The position numbers and the translations under genes are program-made. A model generated the notes under the pieces. It did not search any database. It worked only from the letters and a program-made list of their open reading frames with translations, and was not told where the DNA came from. Below are positions 1-10,889 of a DNA stretch of 64,000 bases, piece by piece; position 1 is the first letter of the stretch, and every line of letters begins with the position of its first letter. Origin of the DNA: Polyodon spathula (Eukaryota > Chordata > Actinopteri > Acipenseriformes > Polyodontidae); NCBI RefSeq assembly GCF_017654505.1, contig NC_054538.1:66098524-66162523 (forward strand), read 5' to 3'.

Positions 1-1541
1 TGCAATGGGGAATGCAAATTAAGTACATGATGTGTAGTCTTTGAAAGATGCCCTGCCAGTAAAGGTCAGTAACTTATTATTATGAGACAAAGAACAATGG
101 ACTTCTAGTTTACTAAACACGAATACAAGGAACCATTAGTCAGATCTGCATTTAAGCAAGTAAAGCTACCTTTTGGCTCTTTGGAAAACAACACAAGCAT
201 CAGAGCAAAATAAATCTCAGAATTATTGAGAGAGTAAACGCTGTAAAAAAAAACAATAAAACAAAAAAAAACCTTACCCATGTACGTGCAATAGCAGAAT
301 AAATATTGACAACCTGTTACTGTACCTGCAAATGTGTTTGTCATGTGTAGAATAAGAACATTATAGGCTCTAAAGATACAGCAGTTTATAATATGCTTTG
401 TTTTGAAGTGTATAAAATGTCTGGTGAAAATAAACTAACTTAATTAAATGAAGGAAAATGAATCTTTCCAGTCCAGAACCATTCTCATTTTTTGACAGGC
501 CTAAGCTGGGGAGTTAAGTTCAGAACTGAAGCCTATTTTTAAGGTGAGTTTTGCATTATATTTTCCCAATTACAAGGTTTGGAACTACAAAGAGTAACAC
601 TCATTCCTCTGTCTCAGGCAGTGGTTCTTTTGGGTTATAACTTTTAAAAAAAGAACATTGTCACAGAAATGTATTATACTAGGTGTGTTGTAAAGCGATA
701 TATAACTACTGTACAGGGCACAATCTGTGTCTGAGGAGATAATATTCTTCTGAGTGGATAAATCTGAGATGGAGTAAAGGATTATTTACTAGTAACAGAG
801 GCTGTTTTCCAAGCACATTAGATGTCACCACTAGAAGTGCTTAGGTCCTTCCTTATTAAGGCACATGTTTTTTTTAATTTTTAAAGTTAAACATATATGC
901 TATTTTGTCATAAAAGCCTTTGGACAGTGTCCCACATGTTAAAGGATCGATTGAATAGATTGAACTATTGCCCTAACATCCTTACACCACCGGGCAATAG
1001 TCTCCATCTGTCATGTGATTGGTTCACATCATTGTGAGTCCTGCCCCTTTTCAAAGGAACAGCTTCCATCTTCACTCCTCACAACAAGTGAAAATGGCTG
1101 AACACCAATTCTGTAACTTAACAGCAAATGAATTACAGAACATACAGAAAAAGAAAGATGCTCCAAACACTAAAATGGTTAATAAAAACATCACTGTCAC
1201 TGTTTTCTGACTCGACAATGTAAACACATGACGGCCAGGATATAAACTAGATTATGCAGCAGTCAGCAGGCCACAAGGAGAGCTGATAACTATGCGGTAT
1301 GAACGTCAATAACATTTTAAGTGATTTATTTCTATTATTTATTTATTTACTTATGCTATATAAGCTATATTTAAACAAAATATACAAGTCAATATTTAAT
1401 TACTTATGCTGTATCAACTATACTTAAACAAAATATATAGTCGTATTTACTATCCAACCTTGCCTCAACGATTTTCTTGACCGATTCACATATTAAATAT
1501 GTACTGCAGACTCAGCCAAAGTGAAAATTTAAATGCCCCTC
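1..1541. other. No gene seen (last intron or 3' flank of FNDC4)
   Basis: AT-rich sequence with only short chance reading frames lacking family motifs. It lies downstream of the last recognised FNDC4 exon. I see no splice-bounded exon or repeat boundary that I can defend. Confidence 0.5.
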
Positions 1542-1615
1542 GGGAAGACTATTGTTACCTCCAGGGTGCCTGCGGCTTCAGGCATTATAACCCCGTCGGT
1601 AACAATAGTCTTCCC
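1542..1615. repeat. Perfect 18-bp-arm hairpin with nested inner stem
   Basis: The outer arms at 1542-1559 and 1598-1615 (GGGAAGACTATTGTTACC and its exact complement) match over all 18 bases. Inside the 38-base loop, TGCCTG and CAGGCA form a second stem. The whole 74 bases can fold into one rod. It may be a small foldback transposon or the end of a larger one. No homologue is recognised. Confidence 0.8.
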
Positions 1616-2534
1616 ATGGCTCCTATACCCTTCCTCTCTAGTCCACATTTACTATTATATACATCTCTCTATATACAATTCTCCAACATACAATGCATGA
1701 ATGTTAAAATGTTGTGCAGTGTCAAAGACCAATAAAGCTGCAGGCTATCATTTATATCTACTGTAATCCAGGCGTTTCAGCACAACTGTTTGTATACACA
1801 AAGGGACTGGGATTGATTCTGATATCTTTCCTGGGATAGCTTCGAACTCAGAGGCAAATAGAAAACACATTATTCTTCCCAGCCCTGTGCAATCCCTATT
1901 CTCAAAAGAGACTTGGAAGATTTTAAAATAGTACTGTAACAATGGTATCACAACAATATGAACCACTATGCACTGACATGATACCGTGGTCTACCAACAG
2001 TTCTACACTACTACAGTGTGTGTTTCTTTCTGTAAGGTCTTTGTTTGTAAAGGTCTAGGAACTGAACTGAGACAAACAAATCTAAATTAATATGGCTTTC
2101 AATAAGACACCAGGTTTCTAATTATTTTTGATCATTTTAGGTTTAAATCACTCCAAGGCAGAAATCTTCATATCCAAGTTTTTGGTCTTCCCTTACACCT
2201 TGTTAAAAGAACAGGATTCCATTATGAAATCATGGTAAAGTATCCTGATATGGTACATATGTTGTAGACATGTAATAGAAGCATGAGTTACAATGCAAAT
2301 GATCATAATAGACTTATGTGGGTTGATAACCTGAAATAATATGATCTGGGCTTTATTTCCTCAGAAATATGGATTGAACTTTACCTTCAGGCTATCATAA
2401 GAGCCATTAAAATGAACTTCATGATGTGATTTACAGTATTTAACTGATGTTTGCTATTCTTCTCAATCAGCAAAGAAGGCCCAAGAGAATGAGTTAGTCT
2501 AACAAAATTTATTGTCTGTCAATCCTTGGTCAGT
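1616..2534. other. No gene seen
   Basis: Unique-looking AT-rich DNA. The reading frame on the minus strand around 1748-1966 has no recognisable domain and no plausible splice context. Confidence 0.5.
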
Positions 2535-2920
2535 CCACCTCTGCGCTGACTCGGGAGCAGCGAAGATGAACACACACTGTCCTCCGAAGTGTGTGCCATC
2601 AGCCGACTACTTCTTTACACACTGCAAATTCACCATGCAGCCACCTAGGAGCTACAGCGTAGGAGGACAATGCAGCTCCTGGGCAGCTAACAGGCGTGCC
2701 TGCAGTCGCCCGGCCAGACTACAGGGGTCACTGGTGTGTGGTGAGCCGAGGACATCCCCCCCCCACCACGACGCTCAGCCAATTGAGCGCCACTTCCTGG
2801 GAACTCCTGTCCATGGTCAGCTGTGGAATAGCCCAGACTCGAACCGGAGACTTCCAGGCTATAGGGCGCATCCTGCACTCACGCAGAGCGTCTTTACTGG
2901 ATGCGCCACTCGGGAGCCCC
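2535..2920 (-). mobile_element. tRNA-headed SINE, copy A
   Basis: Read on the minus strand it starts GGGCTCCCGAGTGGCGCATC at 2920. A box TGGCGCATCCAG lies at 2908-2897 and B box GGTTCGAGTCT at 2845-2835, the internal RNA polymerase III promoter of a tRNA-derived SINE. A GC-rich body follows, ending near a block about treating a 'CTTCGGAGGACAG'-like stretch around 2580. Related copies lie at 16975-17410 and 53948-54319, in the same orientation. I associate this family with sturgeon and paddlefish DNA from memory only. Confidence 0.85.
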
Positions 2921-3476
2921 TTTCATGACCATTTAAACAACCCCCCACCACTATGCACATCTTGAGCTCCCTGTGGCCCCTCAAGGTTTGGACATTGCCT
3001 TATCTGGCCCGCCAGAGAATGGAATTGAGTACCCCTGATGTAAGCAATAGAATGCTGATTAGAGGATAAGTACTACTATTAGTAAACACTTACAATTAGC
3101 AATTTTGAACACTGCATTTAATTTATATAATTTAAATAATGTATATTGCATTTATATTTTTCCATGAAGAGTTGGTTTCTCATGCAGAGTCCAATTACTT
3201 AACTGTCTCAGAAATGTGCATTGTTAATTAAGAAAAGTAGCAGTATAGAATGCATACTTGTTTCATAGCCTTATTATCTCCCTGAGTTAGCCAAATATAG
3301 GTTGGTACGTGTACGTGTGTGTTTTTTTAGTAGGGTGAGAAAAAAATACCTTAATGTTTCTTTACTGATAGTGGCGTTTATTTGAGGGTGGCCTCTATTA
3401 TATAACTGCTATATGACTGCGGCGTCAATACGAGGGTCTCTTTAACTCGAGGGTAGTGCCAAATTGAAGTAATATG

Positions 3477-3482
<6 letters not shown>
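2921..3482. other. No gene; GAGGGT-motif segment at its end
   Basis: No coding signal. From about 3373 to 3462, GAGGGTGGCC, CGAGGGTCTC and CGAGGGTAGT recur at short intervals with TTTATTTGA/TTTAACTCGA contexts. This resembles the TTGAGGGTGG segment near 27645 and may be the end of a pogo-like DNA transposon. Confidence 0.35.

Positions 3483-3537
<55 letters not shown>
3483..3537. repeat. (AT)n microsatellite
   Basis: Uninterrupted TA dinucleotide run of about 54 bases, preceded by GTGTG. Reading frames across it are artefacts of the repeat. Confidence 0.97.
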
Positions 3538-3539
<2 letters not shown>

Positions 3540-4333
3540 GAATATAATCTTCAGACGCGTATAATTAAGTCTGTGTAGTGAAGCAAGACCAGTAACTCTC
3601 CAGCTAATAGTCCTCATCAATTTTAGTGGTTTCTAGAGCAAATGTGGCACTCTAGGAGCAAGAGTAATCTCAGCACAAATGATCTTTGTTACATCCCTTG
3701 CACAAATCAAACACATTCAAATCATGTTCTCCATGGGAAATATAAGGCAGTAAAGAGGTTTTAATGGTTACTATACATTGATTTATGGAGGCAACAACCT
3801 TTTCTTTATGTGTTCAGAGCAGGAGGCTGACATGTCCTGTACATTTCACTTGTATTGAATTAAATCTGCATAAAATAAGATTTACTCATATTCTTTTTAA
3901 AAGTTTAACTTTTTAACAGCAAAATTAAACCCCCCCTGGTTAAGTTTCTATTCAAATTCAAAAGGTTTAATACCAAACCGTGTCTAAGAAGGACAGGACG
4001 GATGGACGGACAGCTTATTAAACACTCAATAATGCTACATGTTTAAATACTTACTTACACAAAAGTAATCATGTTTTAAGTGTCTTTTAGTATTTCTAAA
4101 GTTAAAAATATACATTGTCTTCAGATTAAAATATCATACAGAGTGAAAATCACAAAATCCAGGCCAACCGACATTTGAACATTTTCTTGTAGCTTGTTGG
4201 GGTCAACAGAATTATACTGCCAGAAGCACATTAGTTTATTTATCATAATTAATCAAATCATTCAATAGCCAGAACTGGAAATCAATAGCCACTTCTCACA
4301 AGACATGAGTAAATAGATAATCAATAATGTGCA
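3538..4333. other. No gene seen
   Basis: AT-rich DNA with no reading frame, splice-bounded exon or repeat boundary that I can support. Confidence 0.5.
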
Positions 4334-4520
4334 CAGCTATGGCCAAAAGTTTTGCATCACCCTATGGAATGAATATATTTTGCTTCATAAAGTCGAATGA
4401 AACCTGCTGAATAATGTTGCGTTAACATATTGAATTACATACTGCGTCACAGGTTTCCATATACTTAACAAAGAAATGACAAAATGAAAAATGTGACAGT
4501 TGAACTTAAGGAACAGTGTG
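4334..4520 (+). mobile_element. Tc1-like transposon end, family 1
   Basis: Begins CAGCTATGGCCAAAAGTTTT, the same terminal inverted repeat as the complete short element at 38037-38255. The following block at 4381-4440 (GCTTCATAAAGTCGAATGAA onward) is nearly identical to 55098-55150. No transposase reading frame survives and the far end is not identified. Confidence 0.75.
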
Positions 4521-4895
4521 GAAACTGAAGTCCTAATCAAAACAACAAAAGAAATCAGAATTTATATCAGATATTTTAAAGTTGTATAAAACATGTATGG
4601 GTGGCAGTATTGTTTGAAGTACCAAAGAGCAGCTCCGTCCTGAGAGTCAGCAGCACACCACTGGATCGGAACTAGTCCTGGGAAGCATGTTATTCCACTT
4701 AAGTGGAATAACAAAAATGTAGCCCAAGCTAGATATACCCATGCTTGTGATATACAATACTGTAATATATAATCATGAAAAATGACATAACATATTATAG
4801 TTATATTGCACTGCTTAATAATCTGTATGCCTCACTCCAGTCACAGCCATACACCTCTGGGACTACATCATTTTTTTGACTGTTTGCTTTTACAG
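4521..4895. other. No gene seen
   Basis: Possible continuation of the Tc1-like fragment, then AT-rich DNA leading to the pyrimidine-rich stretch TGTTTGCTTTTACAG just before the candidate exon at 4896. Confidence 0.4.
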
Positions 4896-5018
4896 AGGTT
4901 CTGTCTCATTAGACAAGCAAATCAATATGATCTTTACTTTTTAAAAGATGATCAGTTCTACCGATGTGAAAATGTTGAAAACAGAGGATTGACCTTGTCT
5001 GTGACCTGGAAAACAAAG
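4896..5018 (+). CDS. Candidate internal exon, unrecognised protein
   Basis: An open frame of exactly 41 codons bounded by TTTGCTTTTACAG/AGG upstream and AAAG/GTAAGA downstream, both good splice sites. The peptide contains QYDLYFLKDDQFYRCENVEN and ends LSVTWKTK. It is rich in charged and aromatic residues and does not look like repeat-derived filler. I cannot assign it to a family. It continues in phase 0 into the candidate terminal exon at 5290. It runs opposite to FNDC4 and could be a neighbouring convergent gene, a pseudogene or chance. Confidence 0.33.
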
Positions 5019-5289
5019 GTAAGAGCTGTCCTGCAAACCTTGTACTATATATGACCTGCAGCAGCTGTAAGACAAAAACAAAAGCTGGTAAAAGTACACA
5101 CCTACTTATATAGGAATCATTCAATATAACATTATGTGTTGTTTATTTTAGAGCAACAGTTCAGTTGTTGCACAGAAGCAACACGAATTTCTTATATCTT
5201 TATTCTCCAAAAAGCTTCAAAAATGGAAGTTGCTTTTCAAATTTTAGAATGGCATTTTAGATTTAATCTATGCTGTGATATTAATACAG

Positions 5290-5514
5290 CAGAGACCTTC
5301 TAAGGAAGAATGTTTGCTTGGATTCATCTGTGGCAGCCACAGTGGAAAAAGGGATTACATTCGAGCCTGTATCCAAAATGCTATTCAGATTTGTTGCAAA
5401 TCCAGTTTTATCCTCCTCGCCCTTGTTGGAAAAGATATGACTAGGCTGAGTCAATGGCACAGAAGCAGCAGTAATATATGCAGAGCTCCACAGAGGTTGT
5501 GGTCCATCGAGTAA
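5290..5514 (+). CDS. Candidate terminal exon, unrecognised protein
   Basis: After AATACAG an open frame of 74 codons plus TAA joins in phase to the exon ending at 5018 across a 271-base intron. It includes KEECLLGFICGSHSGKRDYI and LLALVGKDMTRLSQWHRSSS, with six cysteines. The acceptor has a weak pyrimidine tract. An AATAAA lies 267 bases past the stop. No domain is recognised. Start exons upstream were not found, so the gene, if real, is partial here. Confidence 0.3.
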   Translation, partial: QRPSKEECLLGFICGSHSGKRDYIRACIQNAIQICCKSSFILLALVGKDMTRLSQWHRSSSNICRAPQRLWSIE

Positions 5515-5780
5515 AGAAATCCAATATTTTCAGTTGAGCCATGGAATGTCAGGTTTATACAATGCTTCCATTAATTAAGTGAGAGGGAGAGAGCAGAGCT
5601 GAACTGGGGACAAACCTAGGAAACAGGAATTGAGCACTTCCAGGGTGTTTATGTTAAAGGGGTTCAAAGAGAATTAAATAATTCCACGATGATTACCTGT
5701 TGTGCACTTTTATTGTCTCACATTGGCAGTTTTTAAAATATTTTGTGTTTGATGTGGGTGCATGCCAAGCACCTAATTTG

Positions 5781-5786
5781 AATAAA
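5781..5786 (+). terminator. Possible polyadenylation signal (AATAAA)
   Basis: AATAAAGTTTTGTTGTATT on the plus strand, 267 bases after the stop of the candidate exon 5290-5514. In an AT-rich region such hexamers are common, so this supports the candidate gene only weakly. Confidence 0.25.
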
Positions 5787-5906
5787 GTTTTGTTGTATTA
5801 AAAGAGCTAATTTGGTTTGTGACCACACTTTCTAAAAACAAACAAACAACAAAAAACAGGACACAGAGTATAGTAGTATATGATTTAATCTGAAAAACAC
5901 ATAACT

Positions 5907-5989
5907 CCAAAGAAAAAATTATTTCTAGTGCAAAGGGATTTAATTTACTGCCAAAGAAAAAAATTTCTAGTGCAAAGGGATTAATTATG
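5907..5989. repeat. 44-bp tandem duplication
   Basis: CCAAAGAAAAAA...TTTCTAGTGCAAAGGGATT occurs at 5907-5950 and again at 5951-5989 with small indels. A simple local duplication. Confidence 0.85.
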
Positions 5990-5994
5990 CCATA

Positions 5995-6165
5995 TAATAT
6001 ATAATTATATATATGTTGTATTAATAGATATATATATCACATATAGATATCACTTATATAAACACATGTATTTATAATGGACAACATGTCCAAGCAGGTT
6101 CGTTGAATCTTTATAACGTTTCAAAGTTCACAAACCTATCACTTCTTAGAAAAAAAAAAATGATT
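5995..6165 (-). mobile_element. Possible Penelope-like element tail beside AT tract
   Basis: On the minus strand, TTCTAAGAAGT, then a short AAGT/ACTT stem, then TTTGAAACGTT (about 6155-6113), followed about 55-60 bases on by AT-rich repeats reaching 5995. The layout (CTRANGA-like core, stem, GAAAC, TA tract) matches the Penelope-like tails near 60490-60716. The core is degenerate. Confidence 0.35.
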
Positions 6166-9100
6166 ACAAGCTTTTTGGAAAAAGAAGAAACGTTGTGTCT
6201 TGAATATTGTTGTGGGCTTCAAAAATATATTTAATTATTTTATTCCATTAAGTGTTTTTTTTTATTTTATTTTATTTTTTACTGATTTAAAAAACTGAAT
6301 TGAATTGAACACAGCATCATCACTAGGCCCTTGAGAAATTAACAGAAGATTTGACTAACAATTGCTCATGTGTAATTTAGTTCTACAGATAACAGAGATT
6401 TGTAGCAAATGTCAATGACAGGATTGATTCACGTATCAGATGTTTTCAAGGGCACTAGGCACATCTTAAACACACACTGCTTTAAATGTTACCATTAGAA
6501 ACAGTTTTTTTTTTAAACTCACAATTATTCCCAGTCACTATGAACCAAAATAAATTCCATTGGTGTCTTTGTTTTACAGATTCCGGAGCCTTTAAATTCA
6601 GATTTATAGTCCTTATTGAATCTTGCAATGGAATCCAGGGAGGATATATTTTTCTCAATGTAAAAAAACTTGTGCATGAAACATGTAGAGGGTTTGACTC
6701 CTCCTTGATCAGGGTTGGACAGCAGTAGAACATTTTTATTTCAATTTCATTAAAAGTTTTAACACACAGTTTATTCTGACATCAAGGCTGCACATGCACA
6801 TCCCTTGTCACAGTGCTTGTTATAATATAATCAGCAAATGTATTATTTTTGACATTTGATTTTTACAGCTTTCTTTCCACTGTATCAGACCCCTTTCTGT
6901 TATTTGGAAGCAGAGTGTAAACTTTGTAATTTTGGAGACATTTTAATGGTTATTGGTGTAATTCCCCGCCCCCCCAAACATAAATAAATAAATAAATAAA
7001 TAACAGTAATGTACTGAATATACCATCGTATATCATTCAGAGATTTAACTGTTAAAAAATGTAATTGCTATTCCAAAAAAATGTAAACAAATTTAGCGAT
7101 AATATTCTTTACACCTCAATATGTTCTTTTGTCCATCTCAAACAATTAAAATAAACACTTCGATATGTTTAAAATATCTTATTTAAGATATAGGTTTTAT
7201 TCTTACACACTTTACATCAGCTGTACAGTATACAGTACTAACCTTTCTTTCATTGCACTTTTCCAATGCCCTTTAAAACAGTTTGGGAAACGGTTTAAAA
7301 AAAAAAAAGTTTATACTGAAATTGTGAACGCTGTTTTACCCTCTTGCAGATACTACTAGCAAAGGCTAACACATTATCAGTCGCGTTATCAGATATAAAC
7401 CTAGTAAAATGTTTTGAATTCATGTCTTATCATTTAACATGTACAGTGCTTAACTGTGACACCAGCACCTTATCTTTTAACACGACTATTTTATGAATTG
7501 TAATTTGCTATTAGCTAACGTGTTAATAATCTGCTGTGAATTTCTCAAGGCCATAATTATAACAGTACATGGTTATTGTTGATTCACAAGCACAATGCAT
7601 TTTTGACTGAAAGAAAATAATTTTTGATATTTCTGTGGCAAGTTAATAATAGTTGGATAAATATTGCAGGAACATCATAACCTGTCATGTACTGTAGGCT
7701 CATAAGTCAGTACTCAAATAGGCTCGAAAAAGGGAATGGAAATTTTACCCAAACCCAGGCTTCATGTTCTTCAATAGAATCAGTGTGTATCTGGATAACA
7801 TCCACATCAGGTATCTTTGTGTCCTATATCCTGCCATATATGGCTGCTCCTAAAACATGTGAGGGTGGCAAAAAAAATGACATTTCATTCCAGAGAATGC
7901 ACAATGTTAAGATAATGCAATGTGTCAACCCTATCTTCTCGTCCTTCGCTGTTTACACCTGTGAGTGGACATCCAAGATCAGATGGATCTGTTTCCAAAT
8001 GATCAATCATCAAGATAAATTGGGTGCTACCTTGCATTTGTCATGCATTGTGTTTGAGGCCTCATGCACATTTCCTGCAAAGCTAAATGGCTTAGACTGC
8101 GACATGCGTTTGGGTTAAAGGCCTCCCACCATGGAACCATTCCACCATCTCACAAAAGCCTCTTCAGATGGTTTGTCTTTAGGCCAACATACTGTACTCT
8201 TGGGTCAGACTTCAATGATGTTGATTGATGGCGCTTTCTGAAACTGTAATAAAGAAAGAACCATCAGTTATAAACGTGTGTATTTATTTCCAGTGGGAAG
8301 GTGTTTTCATTGTTTTGAGGATATGCTTTGTTACAATATTCTTCAGTTGTGCGGGTTCAGTGGTTCAAGCCGCTCCATCTGTGTGGAACAACATCTCATA
8401 CAATAAGAGATACAATGCATAACTTAGAAATTAAAATACTATTGAGAATTAACTGTTTAACATATTGTGTGACAATTTAACTTGTGAATTCTGTCTTAGT
8501 GTTCAGTGCACTGGACAGACTATTTACACAGGATGAGAAGCACTGTACAGGAATGTTGACAACTATGATTTATAATGTTACAAAAAAAACCCATCACAAT
8601 TTGCACAAATGTAATAGACAATAGTCCATAGTTTTAAGCACCATTTATTTTTTTTACACCCTCAATGCCAGCTTCTGTGACTTCATCTGTTGTTTAGCAA
8701 AGGTAACTGCTGGTCCCTACAGTATGTGAATATCTGTATACCCAACATCCAATTGTCTTTCACTATCTTACATAATTAAATTGGGTCCAATACCCAGCAA
8801 CACTAAATATCAGAACAGCACACTATTAGCTTTATTATCATTGTTTTATATTTTAGTTTTAAGTTAAGTGTGCTGCATTGTGTGTAATCAACCAGGTGCC
8901 AGGGAACTGATGAGCATGTATAGTATTTTGCCTAAGTAGAAAACCCCCCTCTTGATTCAATTATCTTCCCATTGTCGGAGGTCTCCCTGCAATTTCACAG
9001 ATGTCACTTATCCTATTCAGACCTTAATGCTGTTTTTTTTTTTTTTTTTTTTTTCAGTTGCAAAGTACTTTTCAAATATATTTATGGGTAGGAAATTCCC

Positions 9101-9470
9101 AAGCCCATAACAGGAAGCTTGAATGTAACTGTCTGCTTGCTGTTGACTAGAAATTACAAAAAAAAAAAAAAAAAAAATAAGCTACATCACAGTTTTAAAC
9201 CTCTAACCTGCAACTGATTTGTGCACATATATGGGCATGGATGGGGTCCAGATTTACAGGTTGGTTTTCAGTTCAGGAAACATCATGCCTTTGTTGTTTA
9301 TATAGCGTCAAAATTCCACTTTCTCTGACAAAAAAGTCAACTAACTAGTTTTCCAGTTTTTGAGTAACCACCGACTGAGTTTAAATTTCTGCTTTAAGCA
9401 CACCCCTTGACTGGCTCTGATGAAGCTTGTTACCTAATTGACCCCGACATTGCAAAAAGAGACCATTTTT
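6166..9470. other. No gene seen; simple repeats
   Basis: Mostly unique AT-rich DNA. It holds an (AAAT)n run at about 6981-7003, a poly-T at about 9033-9054 and a poly-A at about 9159-9177, possible tails of decayed retroposons. The longest open frame (7687-8118, 143 codons, plus strand) has no domain, codon or splice support. Confidence 0.5.
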
Positions 9471-9477
9471 ATTGCCA

Positions 9478-10465
9478 CAGCTTTATTTATTTGTACAGGA
9501 AATTAACCCATTGAGACAGAGGCCTCATTTACAAGGGGGTCCTGTCATGCACAGACACAATCATATATAAAACAACACAATTAATATTTGTGTGGTCCAG
9601 CCTTAGACAACAACAACTAAACAAAGGCGCAGTAATGCAGCATTTTTTTTTTCTTTTTCAATATGGACTAAAAGAAAAGCAAGGGCATGGAATTAAGCAA
9701 ATCCCCAATATGCTCATTATAACCAAAAAATGAGAGGTTATGAAATTCCATTCTTAAACCATGTGAAAAAGTGTTCCAGGTCTTTGGGAGTCAATAAGAA
9801 AAAGCCAATTCTCCTAATCGTGTCTGTATCCTTGGGACTACCAAACTACCAGAATCATGAGATCGCAAACTAAAGCCAGGATTGACCTTTTTGACCAAGG
9901 TACTATGATAATCAGGAACCATGCCTTTAATAACTTTAAAAACGAAGCAATACCCGTGATAAAGCCTTCAATTTGTCAATGAGAACCGTCCTAGTTTTTT
10001 ATACGTCTATCAGTGATATGCCAAAAAAGGGCACTCTAAAACAAAACGGCAGCACGAATTATATATTACATCCAATTTTTGCAAAGACTGCTTGGAAGCA
10101 AACTGACAGATAAAATCACCACAGTCCAAAACAGGTAGAATAGTAACAGTCACTAACTTTAATATTTAACCTGAGAAAAACAACTTTGTATTCCTTAAAA
10201 GGAAACCTAGTTTAAGTCCTAATTTTGAAAGCAGTTTATCAATGTGATCATTAAATGTAAGATGCTCATCGATCCATATACCTAAATATTTATATTAGGA
10301 AACTTTCTTGAGTGATTCACCATACAAAGTAGTAATAGTCCAGTTCTGATTACTAATTTTCTTCCTATTACAACAAAATAATATGGTTTGAGTGCAGTCT
10401 GCAGATCTCTCTGAAAAGCCTGTACAGAATATCCAGTTGTATATAGAATAGTGTCATCCACATAT
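9478..10465 (-). mobile_element. Non-LTR retrotransposon 3' part, decayed
   Basis: Minus-strand translation shows a reverse transcriptase active-site box YVDDTILY (10464-10441), then LQTAL, and further on YLGI-like and IDEHLTFNDHIDKLLSKLGL text, then VLDCGDF, in the order seen in LINE reverse transcriptases. Many stops and frameshifts break it. Its 3' end towards 9478 includes GAGGCCTTGT-like sequence. The clade (Rex1/CR1/L2 side of the tree) cannot be fixed by eye. Confidence 0.7.
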
Positions 10466-10471
10466 CACACA

Positions 10472-10533
10472 GGTGAGATTTGAACCAGTGATCTTTTGGT
10501 TACAAGCCTTAACCACTAGACCACACTGCCTCC
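10472..10533 (-). mobile_element. tRNA-derived SINE head fragment
   Basis: Minus strand reads GGCAGTGTGGTCTAGTGGTT, then GGCTTGTAACC and B box GGTTCAAATCT. This is a tRNA-like polymerase III promoter. It lacks convincing acceptor-stem pairing and a body, so it is a SINE head joined to the LINE remnant rather than a working tRNA gene. Confidence 0.6.
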
Positions 10534-10889
10534 TAAGTAGTCCATGAACCAATCCACAGCCCTGTCACTAATTCCCAGGCCACTCAGCCCTAAGTTCACC
10601 TGAGTTAGACAGGAGATGTACAAAATAGAGTGTCTATTGACTTTGATTTTAAAACTAGTTTGTTATGTAAGTAGCTTACAGCATTTTGGGCATTTAAGCC
10701 ACCATGCATGGTGGTAAAATTTGCTTCTACGAATTATTCAAAATCAAAATACAACTCAAATAATATTCTCTTTTAATGTCTGTAAAATAATATAATACAA
10801 CAGTTCTCAATTGTAGTTCCCATTCAATTTGAAGACAAACAACAACAATACTTTTGGGATATGCCTGCCACAGGTCAGGTATTTTACTG

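Noticed and set aside
7687..8118. 143-codon plus-strand open frame
   Set aside because: No domain, no repeat of codon or composition pattern, and no splice or promoter context. Length is possible by chance in 64 kb.
10472..10533. Functional tRNA gene
   Set aside because: A and B boxes are present but the acceptor arm does not pair and the segment joins a LINE remnant, so it is a SINE head.
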